Assembly: GCA_020718845.1 (NCBI GenBank)
Contig: DYRG01000006.1
Location: forward strand, 1-64,000
Origin: Thiomargarita sp.
GTDB lineage: Bacteria; Pseudomonadota; Gammaproteobacteria; Beggiatoales; Beggiatoaceae
Direction of reading: 5' to 3'
DNA length: 64,000 nucleotides
The position numbers and the translations under genes are program-made. The stretch's first letter is position 1; each line of letters begins with the position of its first letter. The notes below the pieces were generated by a model. The model was not told the DNA's origin and made no database searches. It saw only the letters and a program-made list of their open reading frames with translations. Below, piece after piece: positions 46,777-55,680 of this stretch.

Positions 46777-48033
46777 ATGAATCGTGCTAAAGCAATTAAG
46801 TATTTTAATCAAGGACTTGAATATTTTGAAAAAGGGCAATTTGAACTTGCTTTAGAATGCTATGCGCAAGTAATTAAAAAAAACCCAAAATACACTGAAA
46901 CTTATAATAATCGTGGAGCGACTTATTATGAATTAAAAGAATATGAGCAAGCATTGAATGATTATAATCAAGCAATTAAATTAAATCCAAAATATACTGA
47001 GGCTTATAATAATCGTGGAATTGTTTATAGTAAATTAAAGCAATATGAAAATGCAAAAGATGACTGGAAAAAATGTATTGAATTAACTGAAAAAAAAGAA
47101 GAGAAAAAATCATTTTCCTCTCTATGCTATTCTGTATTTCTAGCAGAGCAACAATTTGAATTAGCAGAATATTATGCACATAAAATTTTTGAGTTTTCAG
47201 AAAACATCGAAGAATTTCACAAAAAAACCTATTTAGATAATATCGAAAAAGCGAAAGAAATTTATCAAAAAAATCAAGAGCTTGAGAATGCCTATTTATT
47301 ATTAAAAGAAGATTACAAAGCAGAAATTGAAGAAAAGAAACGCTTTGAAGAAATGAGCATTATGGCGACGGGCGTGGCGCATGAAATCAATCAACCAGTT
47401 GGCGTTATTCAAGCAAAAACGAGTGCCGCACAAACCGATTTAAAAGACAATTTGTTTTCAGTTGAAACAGAATTACATCCTTTATTAGAAACCATCCTTA
47501 GTCAAACAAAACGCTTAGAACATATTATTAATAATTTTCGTGCTTTCTCACGCGGAGATCATAGCAAATGCGAAATCGTTGATGTGAATAAATTAGTCGA
47601 TCAAACGGTGAGTGTTTTAAATTCACAACTTAGCTCTATTCAAATTATTATTAAAAGAAATCCTCACGCCAAAGTATGGGCAAATTTCTTTGCGCTTGAA
47701 AGAGCATTCATTAATCTCTTGAAAAACGCCAAAGAAGCTCTTGAAAATCGAGAATATCCAACAATATGGATTAAAATTAATCAACAAAATCAAAATATTA
47801 TAATTATTATTGAAGATAATGGTTGCGGTGTTGATCCAGATTTTGAAAGCAAATTATTTACCCCTTTTATTAGCACTAAATCAACATCAAAAGGAACTGG
47901 TTTAGGTTTAAATCTTTCTCGACGATTAATCGAAGAATTTAACGGACAATTAACCTATCAACCCACCAAAGAAAATGGCGCAAGTTTTAAAATTACTTTA
48001 CCCTTATTTAGAGAGGAAAATCATCATGGCTGA
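46777..48033 (+). CDS. Soluble TPR-linked sensor histidine kinase
   Basis: A 418-residue cytosolic kinase. Three TPR repeats fill residues 3-105 (NQGLEYFEKGQFELALECYAQVIKKNP and YNNRGATYYELKEYEQALNDYNQAI), followed by a helical linker/coiled coil (to about 190), the HisKA motif GVAHEINQPVGV (His202), and a HATPase domain with NLLKNAKEAL, DNGCGVD and GTGLGLNLSRRL. TPRs suggest it senses a protein partner rather than a small molecule. AAGGGGAAAG before ATG 46777 is a good ribosome site. Its last 8 nt overlap the response regulator gene. Confidence 0.92.
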   Translation: MNRAKAIKYFNQGLEYFEKGQFELALECYAQVIKKNPKYTETYNNRGATYYELKEYEQALNDYNQAIKLNPKYTEAYNNRGIVYSKLKQYENAKDDWKKCIELTEKKEEKKSFSSLCYSVFLAEQQFELAEYYAHKIFEFSENIEEFHKKTYLDNIEKAKEIYQKNQELENAYLLLKEDYKAEIEEKKRFEEMSIMATGVAHEINQPVGVIQAKTSAAQTDLKDNLFSVETELHPLLETILSQTKRLEHIINNFRAFSRGDHSKCEIVDVNKLVDQTVSVLNSQLSSIQIIIKRNPHAKVWANFFALERAFINLLKNAKEALENREYPTIWIKINQQNQNIIIIIEDNGCGVDPDFESKLFTPFISTKSTSKGTGLGLNLSRRLIEEFNGQLTYQPTKENGASFKITLPLFREENHHG

Positions 48034-48466
48034 AACCTATCAAATTTTAATTGTCGACGACGAACCCGACATTTTAAGTACTTATCAAAATTTTTTTGAG
48101 AAACGCGGCTATGTCGTTGAAACTGCTCAAAATGGTAAAGAAGGCTTAGAGAAAATCCGCAACGGTGGTTTTGATGTTGCCATTGTCGATATTGGAATGC
48201 CAGAAATGAATGGATTTGAAATGATCCGCAGAGCAAATGAAGAAGAAATTGATCCCGAATGGATTATTTTAACAGGGCATGGACAAGCTGATGAAGTTAT
48301 TGAGGCTTTAAAATTGGGTGCTGTCGATTGGTTTAATAAAGAAAGCATCAAACTACCTGAATTACTTGAAAAAGTAAAAAAATTGACTTATGGAAAATTA
48401 GATCAAACTCGAAAAATTCTTACCGAAATCCGTAAAGAAATGCAGATGAATAAGTTAGTAGGATAA
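48026..48466 (+). CDS. Single-domain response regulator
   Basis: A 146-residue receiver domain: Asp11/Asp12 acidic pair, phosphorylated Asp55 in VDIGMPEM, Thr83 and Lys105. A short helical tail (KLDQTRKILTEIRKEMQMNK) replaces an output domain, so it must signal through protein contact. It overlaps the kinase gene by 8 nt and precedes a PIN-domain gene by 4 nt, forming a three-gene operon. GAGAGGA at 48011-48017 is its ribosome site. Confidence 0.94.
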   Translation: MAETYQILIVDDEPDILSTYQNFFEKRGYVVETAQNGKEGLEKIRNGGFDVAIVDIGMPEMNGFEMIRRANEEEIDPEWIILTGHGQADEVIEALKLGAVDWFNKESIKLPELLEKVKKLTYGKLDQTRKILTEIRKEMQMNKLVG

Positions 48467-48470
48467 AACA

Positions 48471-48938
48471 ATGAATTATTATTTTGATACGAATGCTCTG
48501 CTAAAATATTATGACGTTAATGGTAATGAATTGGGTGTTGAAAATGTTCGTAATTTAGTAGAAAACGGGAAGCAAGTTTTAATTTCAGAACTCACTATTT
48601 TAGAAACAATTAGCGTTCTGAAAAAGAAACAACGTACAAATCCTAATCGGAAGAAATATTTTCGTAAAACCATCGACTTTATTTTGATCGATATTAAATC
48701 AAAATTTATAAATATTCCCGTTCCAGAGAAATCATTTGAGGAAGCCCAAAATATTTTATTAACTTATGGCGATTTTGATGTGGGTTCTTTAGATGTGTTA
48801 CACGCTGCAATTGTTAATAATTTAAGAGATTCAGTCCATTTCGTAACTTCAGATGGAAGTGGCGGCGGAAGATTAATTGGTGTGTGCAAAAAATTGCAGA
48901 TTTCCGTATATGATCCAGAAAAAAATGCTTATGTTTAG
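48471..48938 (+). CDS. PIN-domain protein without adjacent antitoxin
   Basis: A 155-residue PIN-fold putative ribonuclease: YFDTNALLKYY (Asp6), SELTILETISVLKK (Glu45), GSLDVLHAAIV (Asp108) and FVTSDGSGG (Asp128). The catalytic acids are all present. It is unlike VapC operons in that no small antitoxin gene precedes it; instead it follows a histidine kinase and response regulator within 4 nt of the latter. Its control by the two-component pair, or by an unlinked antitoxin, is conjecture. Confidence 0.87.
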   Translation: MNYYFDTNALLKYYDVNGNELGVENVRNLVENGKQVLISELTILETISVLKKKQRTNPNRKKYFRKTIDFILIDIKSKFINIPVPEKSFEEAQNILLTYGDFDVGSLDVLHAAIVNNLRDSVHFVTSDGSGGGRLIGVCKKLQISVYDPEKNAYV

Positions 48939-48948
48939 AGCATAATGC

Positions 48949-48984
48949 AATAAAAAATGTTAGAAAGAAAATCCTTTCTAACAT
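48949..48984 (-). terminator. Terminator of the subtilisin-like protease gene
   Basis: ATGTTAGAAAG (48957-48967) pairs with CTTTCTAACAT (48974-48984). Read on the minus strand it is followed by TTTTTT (about 48950-48956). It lies 15 nt beyond the protease stop and may also stop the convergent PIN operon. Confidence 0.85.
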
Positions 48985-48999
48985 CGAATGAAAATAAGA

Positions 49000-51552
49000 T
49001 TATTTAGAAATCTTAAAGCTGCGTTGAGAAAGGTGAGAACCGAGTGCTTTTGTTGAGAGAAACTGCGTATCAAAACTCACCACAAAATTAATATTACTTA
49101 TGTTTTGAGCAACTCTAATGTCCGAAGGTTGAGAAACCGTCAAATATCCGCCGCACGATTCGCCCGCATCACAAATTGAATCATTATTATCGCTGTCGCT
49201 TCCACTGATCACCCAATATGTTCCCGCAAAAACATTCGTAAATTCATAGGGATAATGACCATCGTCACTTTCACCTGTCAACATTTTAAGGGTGTCGCCC
49301 GTAATCGGATCGACTAATAAAATGTATTGTCGTCCTGCGTTGCCAGTGCGTGACGCGCCGACGTTCCAAATCACTGGAATCGTTGAAGTTCCGCCGTTGC
49401 TGATGACGTTGATGTTGGCTTGAAAAGTGCCGTTTGTCGCGCCGCGTTGCAATTTCACGTCGTAAGTGCCGATTCCATTTGCATCGACTTGTGAAGGTGT
49501 AATTTGTAACTCGTTGTTATTAGTGGAAATTTGTTGGATTTTTAGATCACCGCCGCCAGAATTGGTTATTTTTAGGGTTAAAACACTAGAAATTGCACCA
49601 AAATTAAGGGCTTGCGGAACACTGCTCAAAAGAGGTGGCGCAGGCGGTAAAGGTTTGCCGATAATATTTAACGCCGCAGACACCGCTTTGTAAGCGTCGA
49701 TTAAACCGTAACCCATTGAATTATCTCGCCCTGTTGTCCCTAAATCTTCGGTTAACGCGCCGCTCGCCAATAAAGAATCAAATTGATCGGGCGTGAGTTG
49801 GGGATTAACCGCTTTCATCAACGCAATCACCCCCGCAATGTGTGGGGTTGCCATCGACGTGCCGACATAAGTTAGATAAGTCATTTGAATTGCGCCCGAA
49901 CTGTCGTCGCCTGCCGAACTCAAAATTCCGTCTGGCACGCCGTCACCGTTTAAATCTTTTTCGCTTGCGCCGCCGGGGGCAGCAACGTCGACACTTGAGT
50001 TGTAATTTGAATAACTTGCGCGTTTTTTATCCATATCGACCGCCGCCACGCCAATTACACCTGCCATTGCTGCGGGATAATTTGGGGTGGTATCGCCATC
50101 ATTTCCCGCCGCCGCGACGATAAAAACCCCATTTTTGCGAACATCGGCGATTAACGCATCCCAATTCATTGGATCATAACCGCCCAAACTCATATTAATA
50201 ATGTCGGCGCGTTTTGAGGGGAATTTGCCAGAATCATTAGATAAACCAGCGGCATAGCGAATCGCTTGTTCGATGTCATAAAGCGTGCCTTCGCCATTTT
50301 TGCCAAGCACGCGCAACGGCATAATTTTGGTTTGCCAACTCACGCTCGCGATGCCGTCGTTGTTATTGGTCAAAGCCCCGATTGTTCCCGCGACGTGCGT
50401 GCCGTGAAAACTGCTGCCATTTGCCGCATCATCACCAGGATCATCAGGGTTATTATCGATGCCATTTCCATCCAAAGCGGAAGTCAAATTTTTAATAAAA
50501 TCATAACCGTCAACAAATTTTCCTTTTAAATCAGGATGTTGCATCAAAACGCCTGTATCGATCACCGCCACGACCACCTCAGAACTTCCTGTCGTAATAT
50601 CCCACGTTTGTGGCAAATTCATTAATGGCAAATCCCATTGCAACTTGTAATATTGATCGTTAGGAACGGCTAACTTTTTGAAATAAAAATTCAAATCCGC
50701 ACTCGCCACATCTTCACGTTTGCGGAGGTTTTTAACGGCTAACAAAGTTTGATATTTCAACTGATCTTTCAATGAAGCAAATTTTGGAGAAAAGCGTTGT
50801 TTAGTTGAAATGTTTTTTGAAGTGAATGCTTGAGCATTTTGCGGATCGATTTGAAATAATTGCCGACGATCAGTTTCTCCCGCCACTTTCTTTAAACCTA
50901 CATTACTTAAAATATGAGGTTGTTCATTAAATTGTGCAATCACTTGCTCAGGAACAAAATGCTGACTTAAACGTAAAGATTGAAAAGAAGTTGTTTGACC
51001 CGATGCTTGACCAATAGTGAGTGCGTAATTAGATGCACCCATAAAGGCTTGTACTTGCACCAAAAAACGCCCAGAAGTTGGAACAACTAGGCTTTCAACA
51101 TTTCCCTCAGAAACCGATGCGTCCACTAACATTCCATCTAATTTAAGCAATCCCAAATCTAAATCATTCAAACGTAAATTATCAGTGCCAATTAATAAAG
51201 TAATTTGCTGACCTGCTAATAAATCCATCACATAAAAATCATCTAAATCACCCATTTGAAATGAACGACCTTGATAACCCATTAAAGGTAAATTAACGTA
51301 ACCGCCCACAATCACTGGATTTGGTAAAGGTTGAGCGGTATCAATGTTATCATTGCTTTTGAAAGAGGATTTAATATCATTAACATCGCTATCAGTGGCA
51401 ACACCTTCTGCAACGGCGATTTCTCCAGAAATAGAGAAAGTTGTTCCAGTTGAATCAACGGGTACAGTAGGTGTAATCATATTACTTTCCTCACCATCTC
51501 CACCACAACTTGCTAAAAAAAGACTTAAACAACACAACCACCAATAGCGCAT
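49000..51552 (-). CDS. Subtilisin-family (S8) serine protease lipoprotein
   Basis: An 850-residue exported protease. MRYWWLCCLSLFLASCGG is a lipoprotein signal with Cys16. Residues about 75-185 form a PPC-like beta domain, then a propeptide-like region to about 300. The S8 catalytic triad is Asp332 in VIDTGV, His383 in HGTHVAG and Ser566 in GTSMATPHIAG, with Asn484 for the oxyanion hole. After about 640 come Ig-like/choice-of-anchor modules with LNFGAISSVLTLKITNSGGGDL and a final cysteine-bearing beta domain. It is likely anchored on the cell surface. Codons of the middle and C-terminal part are G+C-richer than the N-terminal part. It is transcribed alone and ends at a strong hairpin. Confidence 0.94.
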   Translation of the reverse strand: MRYWWLCCLSLFLASCGGDGEESNMITPTVPVDSTGTTFSISGEIAVAEGVATDSDVNDIKSSFKSNDNIDTAQPLPNPVIVGGYVNLPLMGYQGRSFQMGDLDDFYVMDLLAGQQITLLIGTDNLRLNDLDLGLLKLDGMLVDASVSEGNVESLVVPTSGRFLVQVQAFMGASNYALTIGQASGQTTSFQSLRLSQHFVPEQVIAQFNEQPHILSNVGLKKVAGETDRRQLFQIDPQNAQAFTSKNISTKQRFSPKFASLKDQLKYQTLLAVKNLRKREDVASADLNFYFKKLAVPNDQYYKLQWDLPLMNLPQTWDITTGSSEVVVAVIDTGVLMQHPDLKGKFVDGYDFIKNLTSALDGNGIDNNPDDPGDDAANGSSFHGTHVAGTIGALTNNNDGIASVSWQTKIMPLRVLGKNGEGTLYDIEQAIRYAAGLSNDSGKFPSKRADIINMSLGGYDPMNWDALIADVRKNGVFIVAAAGNDGDTTPNYPAAMAGVIGVAAVDMDKKRASYSNYNSSVDVAAPGGASEKDLNGDGVPDGILSSAGDDSSGAIQMTYLTYVGTSMATPHIAGVIALMKAVNPQLTPDQFDSLLASGALTEDLGTTGRDNSMGYGLIDAYKAVSAALNIIGKPLPPAPPLLSSVPQALNFGAISSVLTLKITNSGGGDLKIQQISTNNNELQITPSQVDANGIGTYDVKLQRGATNGTFQANINVISNGGTSTIPVIWNVGASRTGNAGRQYILLVDPITGDTLKMLTGESDDGHYPYEFTNVFAGTYWVISGSDSDNNDSICDAGESCGGYLTVSQPSDIRVAQNISNINFVVSFDTQFLSTKALGSHLSQRSFKISK

Positions 51553-51621
51553 AAAAAATTCCTTTATTTAAAATTACTTAAACGAAATAAAAGTTAATAA
51601 ACAGTCGCAGGTATTTTTAAA

Positions 51622-52098
51622 TTATTTCTTAACAAAATCCCAAATTTTACCTGTCCAACCTCCTTTAGACCATTTGCTTTTCACACCTTTACCCAAGAAA
51701 CAAGGGGTGTAATGCTTATCTTCAATCATAATATGATTTGTCAACCAGCTGCGTAAAAAGTTGAGTAATTCCATACTCACAGCGGTTTTACGCGCTTTAA
51801 CTTTTTCTCTAATATCCATCACTTGCGCGGCGAGTTCTTGATGATGTTTCTTATGTTCTTCATATTGAGCATAATCAAAAATTCTCATTAAACTTTCTTC
51901 CACTGCAAAATGAACAACTGTGTATTCAACCAATTCAGTTAAAATGTTATCAACCGTGTGCAGATCGGTTTTCTTAATAATCGCTTCGTACAAATTGTTA
52001 ATGAGTTTGATTAATACTTTATGTTGCTCATCGATTTCCTCAATGCCAACACTCAGTTGATCCGCCCATTCGACTAAGGGTTTAATTTCCATCTTCAT
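51622..52098 (-). CDS. Bacteriohemerythrin
   Basis: A 158-residue four-helix oxygen-binding protein with the full di-iron ligand set: His26, His63, Glu67, His82, His86, His122 and Asp127. VEWADQLSVGIEEIDEQHKVLI and HFAVEESLM are typical. The family stores or senses oxygen, useful to bacteria living at oxygen-sulfide boundaries. It follows the degenerate methyltransferase gene by 12 nt and may be cotranscribed. A short basic C-terminal extension (KGVKSKWSKGG) follows the domain. Confidence 0.95.
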   Translation of the reverse strand: MKMEIKPLVEWADQLSVGIEEIDEQHKVLIKLINNLYEAIIKKTDLHTVDNILTELVEYTVVHFAVEESLMRIFDYAQYEEHKKHHQELAAQVMDIREKVKARKTAVSMELLNFLRSWLTNHIMIEDKHYTPCFLGKGVKSKWSKGGWTGKIWDFVKK

Positions 52099-52110
52099 TG
52101 TTCCTATAAG

Positions 52111-53511
52111 TTAATAAAAATAAATTACTTTCAATGCTAACCAATAATGCAGTTTTTCTTCCATTAAATGATCGAATAATTGCACTAAAACTTCTAGTTG
52201 CATTGCCTGTTCTATGATTGCTTCATTTTCAATAGACAAATACTGTTGATGATATTTCAAAACTTCCAATGCTAACAAAGGAACTTGTTCGGGCGTTGTT
52301 TCAGTTAAGCAATATAACAACAAAGCATCGATGCTATCTAATTCAACGGCATCACCTAAAATCGGAGAAGCAAGCACAATTTTAGGATATTTCCAATCGT
52401 GAGAATGTAATTTTTGATAATTATAATCAGAGAAACGTAATTGCTGGTTGTTTTGAAGTGTTGTTTCATCAAATGATTTCACAAACGGTCTAAATTCTCC
52501 CCCTAAAACCAACAATTGAATTGCCTCAATTAATTCAGATTGCTTTAAATTTATTTTCTCAGTCAGCATTTCAAGATTATGCGGATATTGCACTAATTGT
52601 TGAATCACTGAGAAATAAGGTTCTTCTATATAATTTATTTGTAATTGATGCTGCTGATTTTGAATTGTGATTTGTAATTGGCATTCGGGTTGTAATGTTC
52701 CAAAATAAAATTTTTCAAATAATTTTGCATTTAAACAAGGCGTTTCGGAAGATTTTATATATAATTCATAACGATAGCATTGGGTATCCCATAAAACTTT
52801 ATGTTGTTCTAAACATTCTCGATGAGTATTTGTCAAGGCAGATAATTCAATCGGAACAATGGTTTGCGCATAATTGCTCGAGATGGGCAACGTTCCAACA
52901 AACTGCAAACCCGCCAACTTAAACCTACTTAAAATATCACTAAAATGAAACATTTGCCAATCGGTATTACTAATTGCTTCAGATAATTGCGCATCATTAT
53001 ATTTCAAATAGGTTTCTACAAGGGCTTGCAAAGCCACATTAGTTGCTAAATGCCCAATTTTTTTCTCCACACACAATTGCAAATAATTTAATCCTTCTCG
53101 CCATTTCTCTAAAGTTGACAAGTTTGGCGATAAGTTTTTTGAGTAAGCGATTATCCATTCTTTTAACCATTGTAATGTCCACGCGGCTGGTAAAGCTGGA
53201 TAAGCAATCCATAATAATCCATTGATTTTCAAAGTATTTTTAATATAAAATTCAAGATTATTGTTATGTAATGCTTGAGGAGAAACGGCTAAAAAATCTA
53301 ATGCGGGAACGTTTTCTAAAATTAAAGAAGGAGAAATACGAATAAATTGACCTTGCGGATATGATGCGGCAAGTTCTTGTAAAGGTTGAATATTTCCATC
53401 TGCAAGATTGCCATAATTAAATTCGCTTTCTAAATTCACTGGCGAGAAACCGTGAATTGCTGCCAAATAATTCAACCAAATGGGGCTCACTAATGCGTTT
53501 TCTAAAATCAT
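52111..53511 (-). CDS. Degenerate methyltransferase-like protein with MethyTransf_Reg-like region
   Basis: A 466-residue protein. Its first 220 residues follow the layout of class I methyltransferases fused to the MethyTransf_Reg domain (LNYLAAIHGFSPVN, then WLKEWIIAYSKNLSPNLSTLEKWREGLNYLQL, and TDWQMFHFSDILSRFKLAGLQFVGTL), but the AdoMet motif expected as LExGCGxGxN reads NYGNLADGN, so it probably cannot bind AdoMet normally. The C-terminal half resembles a winged-helix-like tail (LEMLTEKINLKQSELIEAIQLLVLGGE). ATG 53511 is chosen; an earlier in-frame ATG lies inside the trpA terminator. The ribosome site is weak. Function unknown. Confidence 0.65.
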   Translation of the reverse strand: MILENALVSPIWLNYLAAIHGFSPVNLESEFNYGNLADGNIQPLQELAASYPQGQFIRISPSLILENVPALDFLAVSPQALHNNNLEFYIKNTLKINGLLWIAYPALPAAWTLQWLKEWIIAYSKNLSPNLSTLEKWREGLNYLQLCVEKKIGHLATNVALQALVETYLKYNDAQLSEAISNTDWQMFHFSDILSRFKLAGLQFVGTLPISSNYAQTIVPIELSALTNTHRECLEQHKVLWDTQCYRYELYIKSSETPCLNAKLFEKFYFGTLQPECQLQITIQNQQHQLQINYIEEPYFSVIQQLVQYPHNLEMLTEKINLKQSELIEAIQLLVLGGEFRPFVKSFDETTLQNNQQLRFSDYNYQKLHSHDWKYPKIVLASPILGDAVELDSIDALLLYCLTETTPEQVPLLALEVLKYHQQYLSIENEAIIEQAMQLEVLVQLFDHLMEEKLHYWLALKVIYFY

Positions 53512-53542
53512 TTTTATTTTAAATTCAAATAGATACAACTCT

Positions 53543-53564
53543 AAAAACCTCCCAAATTGGGAGG
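53543..53564 (-). terminator. Rho-independent terminator of trpA
   Basis: CCTCCCAATTTGGGAGG (53548-53564) is a perfect palindrome; on the minus strand five T residues follow at 53543-53547. It is 7 nt from the trpA stop. Confidence 0.9.
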
Positions 53565-53570
53565 AACACA

Positions 53571-54371
53571 TTAGAGATTGTCAATTCCGTGACGAATATC
53601 GGCGAGAGTTTGAGAAAGTTTAGCAATTAGTTGAGATTCTTCAGTATTTTCAATGAGTTGAACTAATGCACTGCCTACAATTACCGCATCAGCGACTTTT
53701 GCAACTTTCGCGGCGGTTTCCGCGTTTTTAATCCCAAAACCCACCCCGATCGGCAAATCAGTGTGTTGACGAACCGATGCAATTTTATCGCTAACCCCTT
53801 GAATATCAAGGTCTGCGCTTCCCGTCACACCTTTCACCGACACATAATAAATAAAACCACTGGCTTGTTGAGCGATTTTTTCGATTCGACTAACTTGAGT
53901 TGTGGGGGCAATTAAAAAAATCATATCTAAATCATATTGTTGCAAAGGTTTTACTAAAGTTTCGGCTTCTTCGGGAGGCAAATCAACAATCAAAAATCCG
54001 TCCACGCCCGCGTCCGCCGCATCTTTCGCAACTCGTTGATAAGTATAGGCTTCGAGCGGATTTAAATAACCCATTAATACAATCGGTGTTTTAGTGTTTT
54101 GGGTGCGAAATTCTTTAACTATTTCAAAGACTTGTTTTAATGAAACATGATGTTTTAAGGCACGTTCGCTCGCACGCTGAATAACGGGTCCGTCCGCCAT
54201 CGGATCAGAAAACGGCACGCCCAATTCCAAAACATCTGCGCCCGCATCGACCAGCGCGTGCATTAATGGAACGGTTAAAGTAGGATTTGGATCGCCCGCA
54301 GTTATGAATGGAATCAATGCTTTACGTTGTTTAATTTGGCATTCTGAAAAGCACGCACGAATTCGGCTCAT
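53571..54371 (-). CDS. trpA: Tryptophan synthase alpha subunit
   Basis: Cleaves indole-3-glycerol phosphate to indole. The 266-residue TIM barrel has [45 protein letters not shown] (catalytic Glu) and [16 protein letters not shown]. trpB, which nearly always precedes trpA, is not upstream here: the next gene is on the other strand. Expected to pair with TrpB encoded elsewhere. Confidence 0.97.
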   Translation of the reverse strand: MSRIRACFSECQIKQRKALIPFITAGDPNPTLTVPLMHALVDAGADVLELGVPFSDPMADGPVIQRASERALKHHVSLKQVFEIVKEFRTQNTKTPIVLMGYLNPLEAYTYQRVAKDAADAGVDGFLIVDLPPEEAETLVKPLQQYDLDMIFLIAPTTQVSRIEKIAQQASGFIYYVSVKGVTGSADLDIQGVSDKIASVRQHTDLPIGVGFGIKNAETAAKVAKVADAVIVGSALVQLIENTEESQLIAKLSQTLADIRHGIDNL

Positions 54372-54455
54372 TTTTTCTTCCTTTTTGAAATGAATTTGCT
54401 ATATTATACTAAATATTGAAATAATTGTAATCGCTTTCTACAAAGGAAAAAACAA

Positions 54456-55094
54456 ATGAAAACTACCGAAGAACGCAAGAAACATTGGGAACACGTTTAT
54501 CTAACTCGTTCTCCTAATGAAGTAAGTTGGTATCAAACCCGTCCCGAATCCTCTCTAAAATTGATAGAAAAATCCCTTTCAAATAAGTCAATGTCTTGTA
54601 TTGATGTGGGAGGAGGCGCTTCAGTATTAGTAGATTGTTTAATTGCAGCAGATTTTACTAATATTTCAGTGTTAGATATTTCGGAACAAGCCTTGCAGCA
54701 TACTAAAGAACGATTAAAAGAAAAGGCTGAACAAGTTCAATGGTATATTTCGGATATTTTGACCTTTAACTCTCCGCATAGATTTGATTTGTGGCATGAT
54801 CGTGCTGTCTTTCATTTTTTAACGGATGCAGATGAAAGAAAACAGTATATTAAAGTACTTAAAGAAAGTCTAAATAATCAAGGACAAATTATTATTGCAA
54901 CATTTGGAATTGATGGTCCAGAAAAGTGTAGTGATTTACCTATAAAACAATATGATACAACAACCATTATGGAGGAACTTGGCGATGAATTTACTTTATT
55001 AGAAACCTTCGATGAATACCATCTCACACCCAAAGATGCACAGCAAAAATTTTCTTATTTTCATTGTATTTTTAATCGAGGAGCAACATCATGA
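54456..55094 (+). CDS. Class I SAM-dependent methyltransferase
   Basis: A 212-residue AdoMet methyltransferase: motif I MSCIDVGGGASVLVDCL, motif II VLDISEQAL, motif III/IV DLWHDRAVFHFL, then LKESLNNQGQIIIATFG. EVSWYQTRPESSLKLIE at the N-terminus resembles a family often linked to thiol or small-molecule methylation, but no substrate is assured. Its stop overlaps the start of the DsrE-like gene (ATGA). AAAGGAAAA precedes ATG 54456. Confidence 0.9.
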   Translation: MKTTEERKKHWEHVYLTRSPNEVSWYQTRPESSLKLIEKSLSNKSMSCIDVGGGASVLVDCLIAADFTNISVLDISEQALQHTKERLKEKAEQVQWYISDILTFNSPHRFDLWHDRAVFHFLTDADERKQYIKVLKESLNNQGQIIIATFGIDGPEKCSDLPIKQYDTTTIMEELGDEFTLLETFDEYHLTPKDAQQKFSYFHCIFNRGATS

Positions 55095-55588
55095 AAAAAC
55101 TATTTTATTCTACCTTATTGTTGGGATTGATTTCTTTTATTCCAATACAAGGGTTTTCTCAAGAAATTAACGACGCTGATGCGTTAGCAAATGTGAAGAC
55201 TGGAAAAGTGGTTTGGGATATTACAATCGATAATCCTAAAAAACTTGCGCTTTTTCTATCTGTCATCAAAGAAACTTACGACGGATTGGTTAAGCAAAAT
55301 GTTACACCAGATATGATTTTTACCTTTCATGGTGGCGTTGTCAAATTACTTTCTAGCAATCGAGAAAAAGTGCCTTTAGAAGAGCATGATGATTTAGATA
55401 AAGTTCACCAACTTTTAAATGAACTCCAAAAGAAAGACGGCATAAAAATGGAATCATGTAGTATTGCAACTCGTTTATTTGGTGTTGACAATAAAACTAT
55501 TTTAACAGGCATTAAACCAGTGGGAAATACTTTCATTTCTATCATTGGTTACAATGCAAAAGGTTATGCGGTAATTCCTATTAATTAA
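55091..55588 (+). CDS. Exported DsrE-like protein
   Basis: A 165-residue protein with a signal peptide (MKKLFYSTLLLGLISFIPIQGFSQ) and a DsrE/F-like fold: DMIFTFHGGVVKLLSSN, HQLLNELQKKDGIKMESCSIATRLFGV, NTFISIIGYNAKGYAVIPI. The single cysteine in KMESCSIA is at the place where DsrE-family proteins carry sulfur. Periplasmic DsrE-like proteins are frequent in sulfur oxidisers; sulfur-relay function here is inference. Coupled to the methyltransferase upstream; a terminator follows. Confidence 0.82.
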   Translation: MKKLFYSTLLLGLISFIPIQGFSQEINDADALANVKTGKVVWDITIDNPKKLALFLSVIKETYDGLVKQNVTPDMIFTFHGGVVKLLSSNREKVPLEEHDDLDKVHQLLNELQKKDGIKMESCSIATRLFGVDNKTILTGIKPVGNTFISIIGYNAKGYAVIPIN

Positions 55589-55610
55589 TTAATTGAATTT
55601 AAATAAAAAT

Positions 55611-55640
55611 AGCCTCATTTTTTTGAAATGGGGCTTTTTT
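55611..55640 (+). terminator. Rho-independent terminator of the methyltransferase/DsrE pair
   Basis: AGCCTCATTT (55611-55620) pairs with AAATGGGGCT (55626-55635) with one wobble, followed by TTTTT. Confidence 0.88.
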
Positions 55641-55680
55641 AATGCTAAAATAATGCTTTTTAAAATGATTTGAAACAAAA

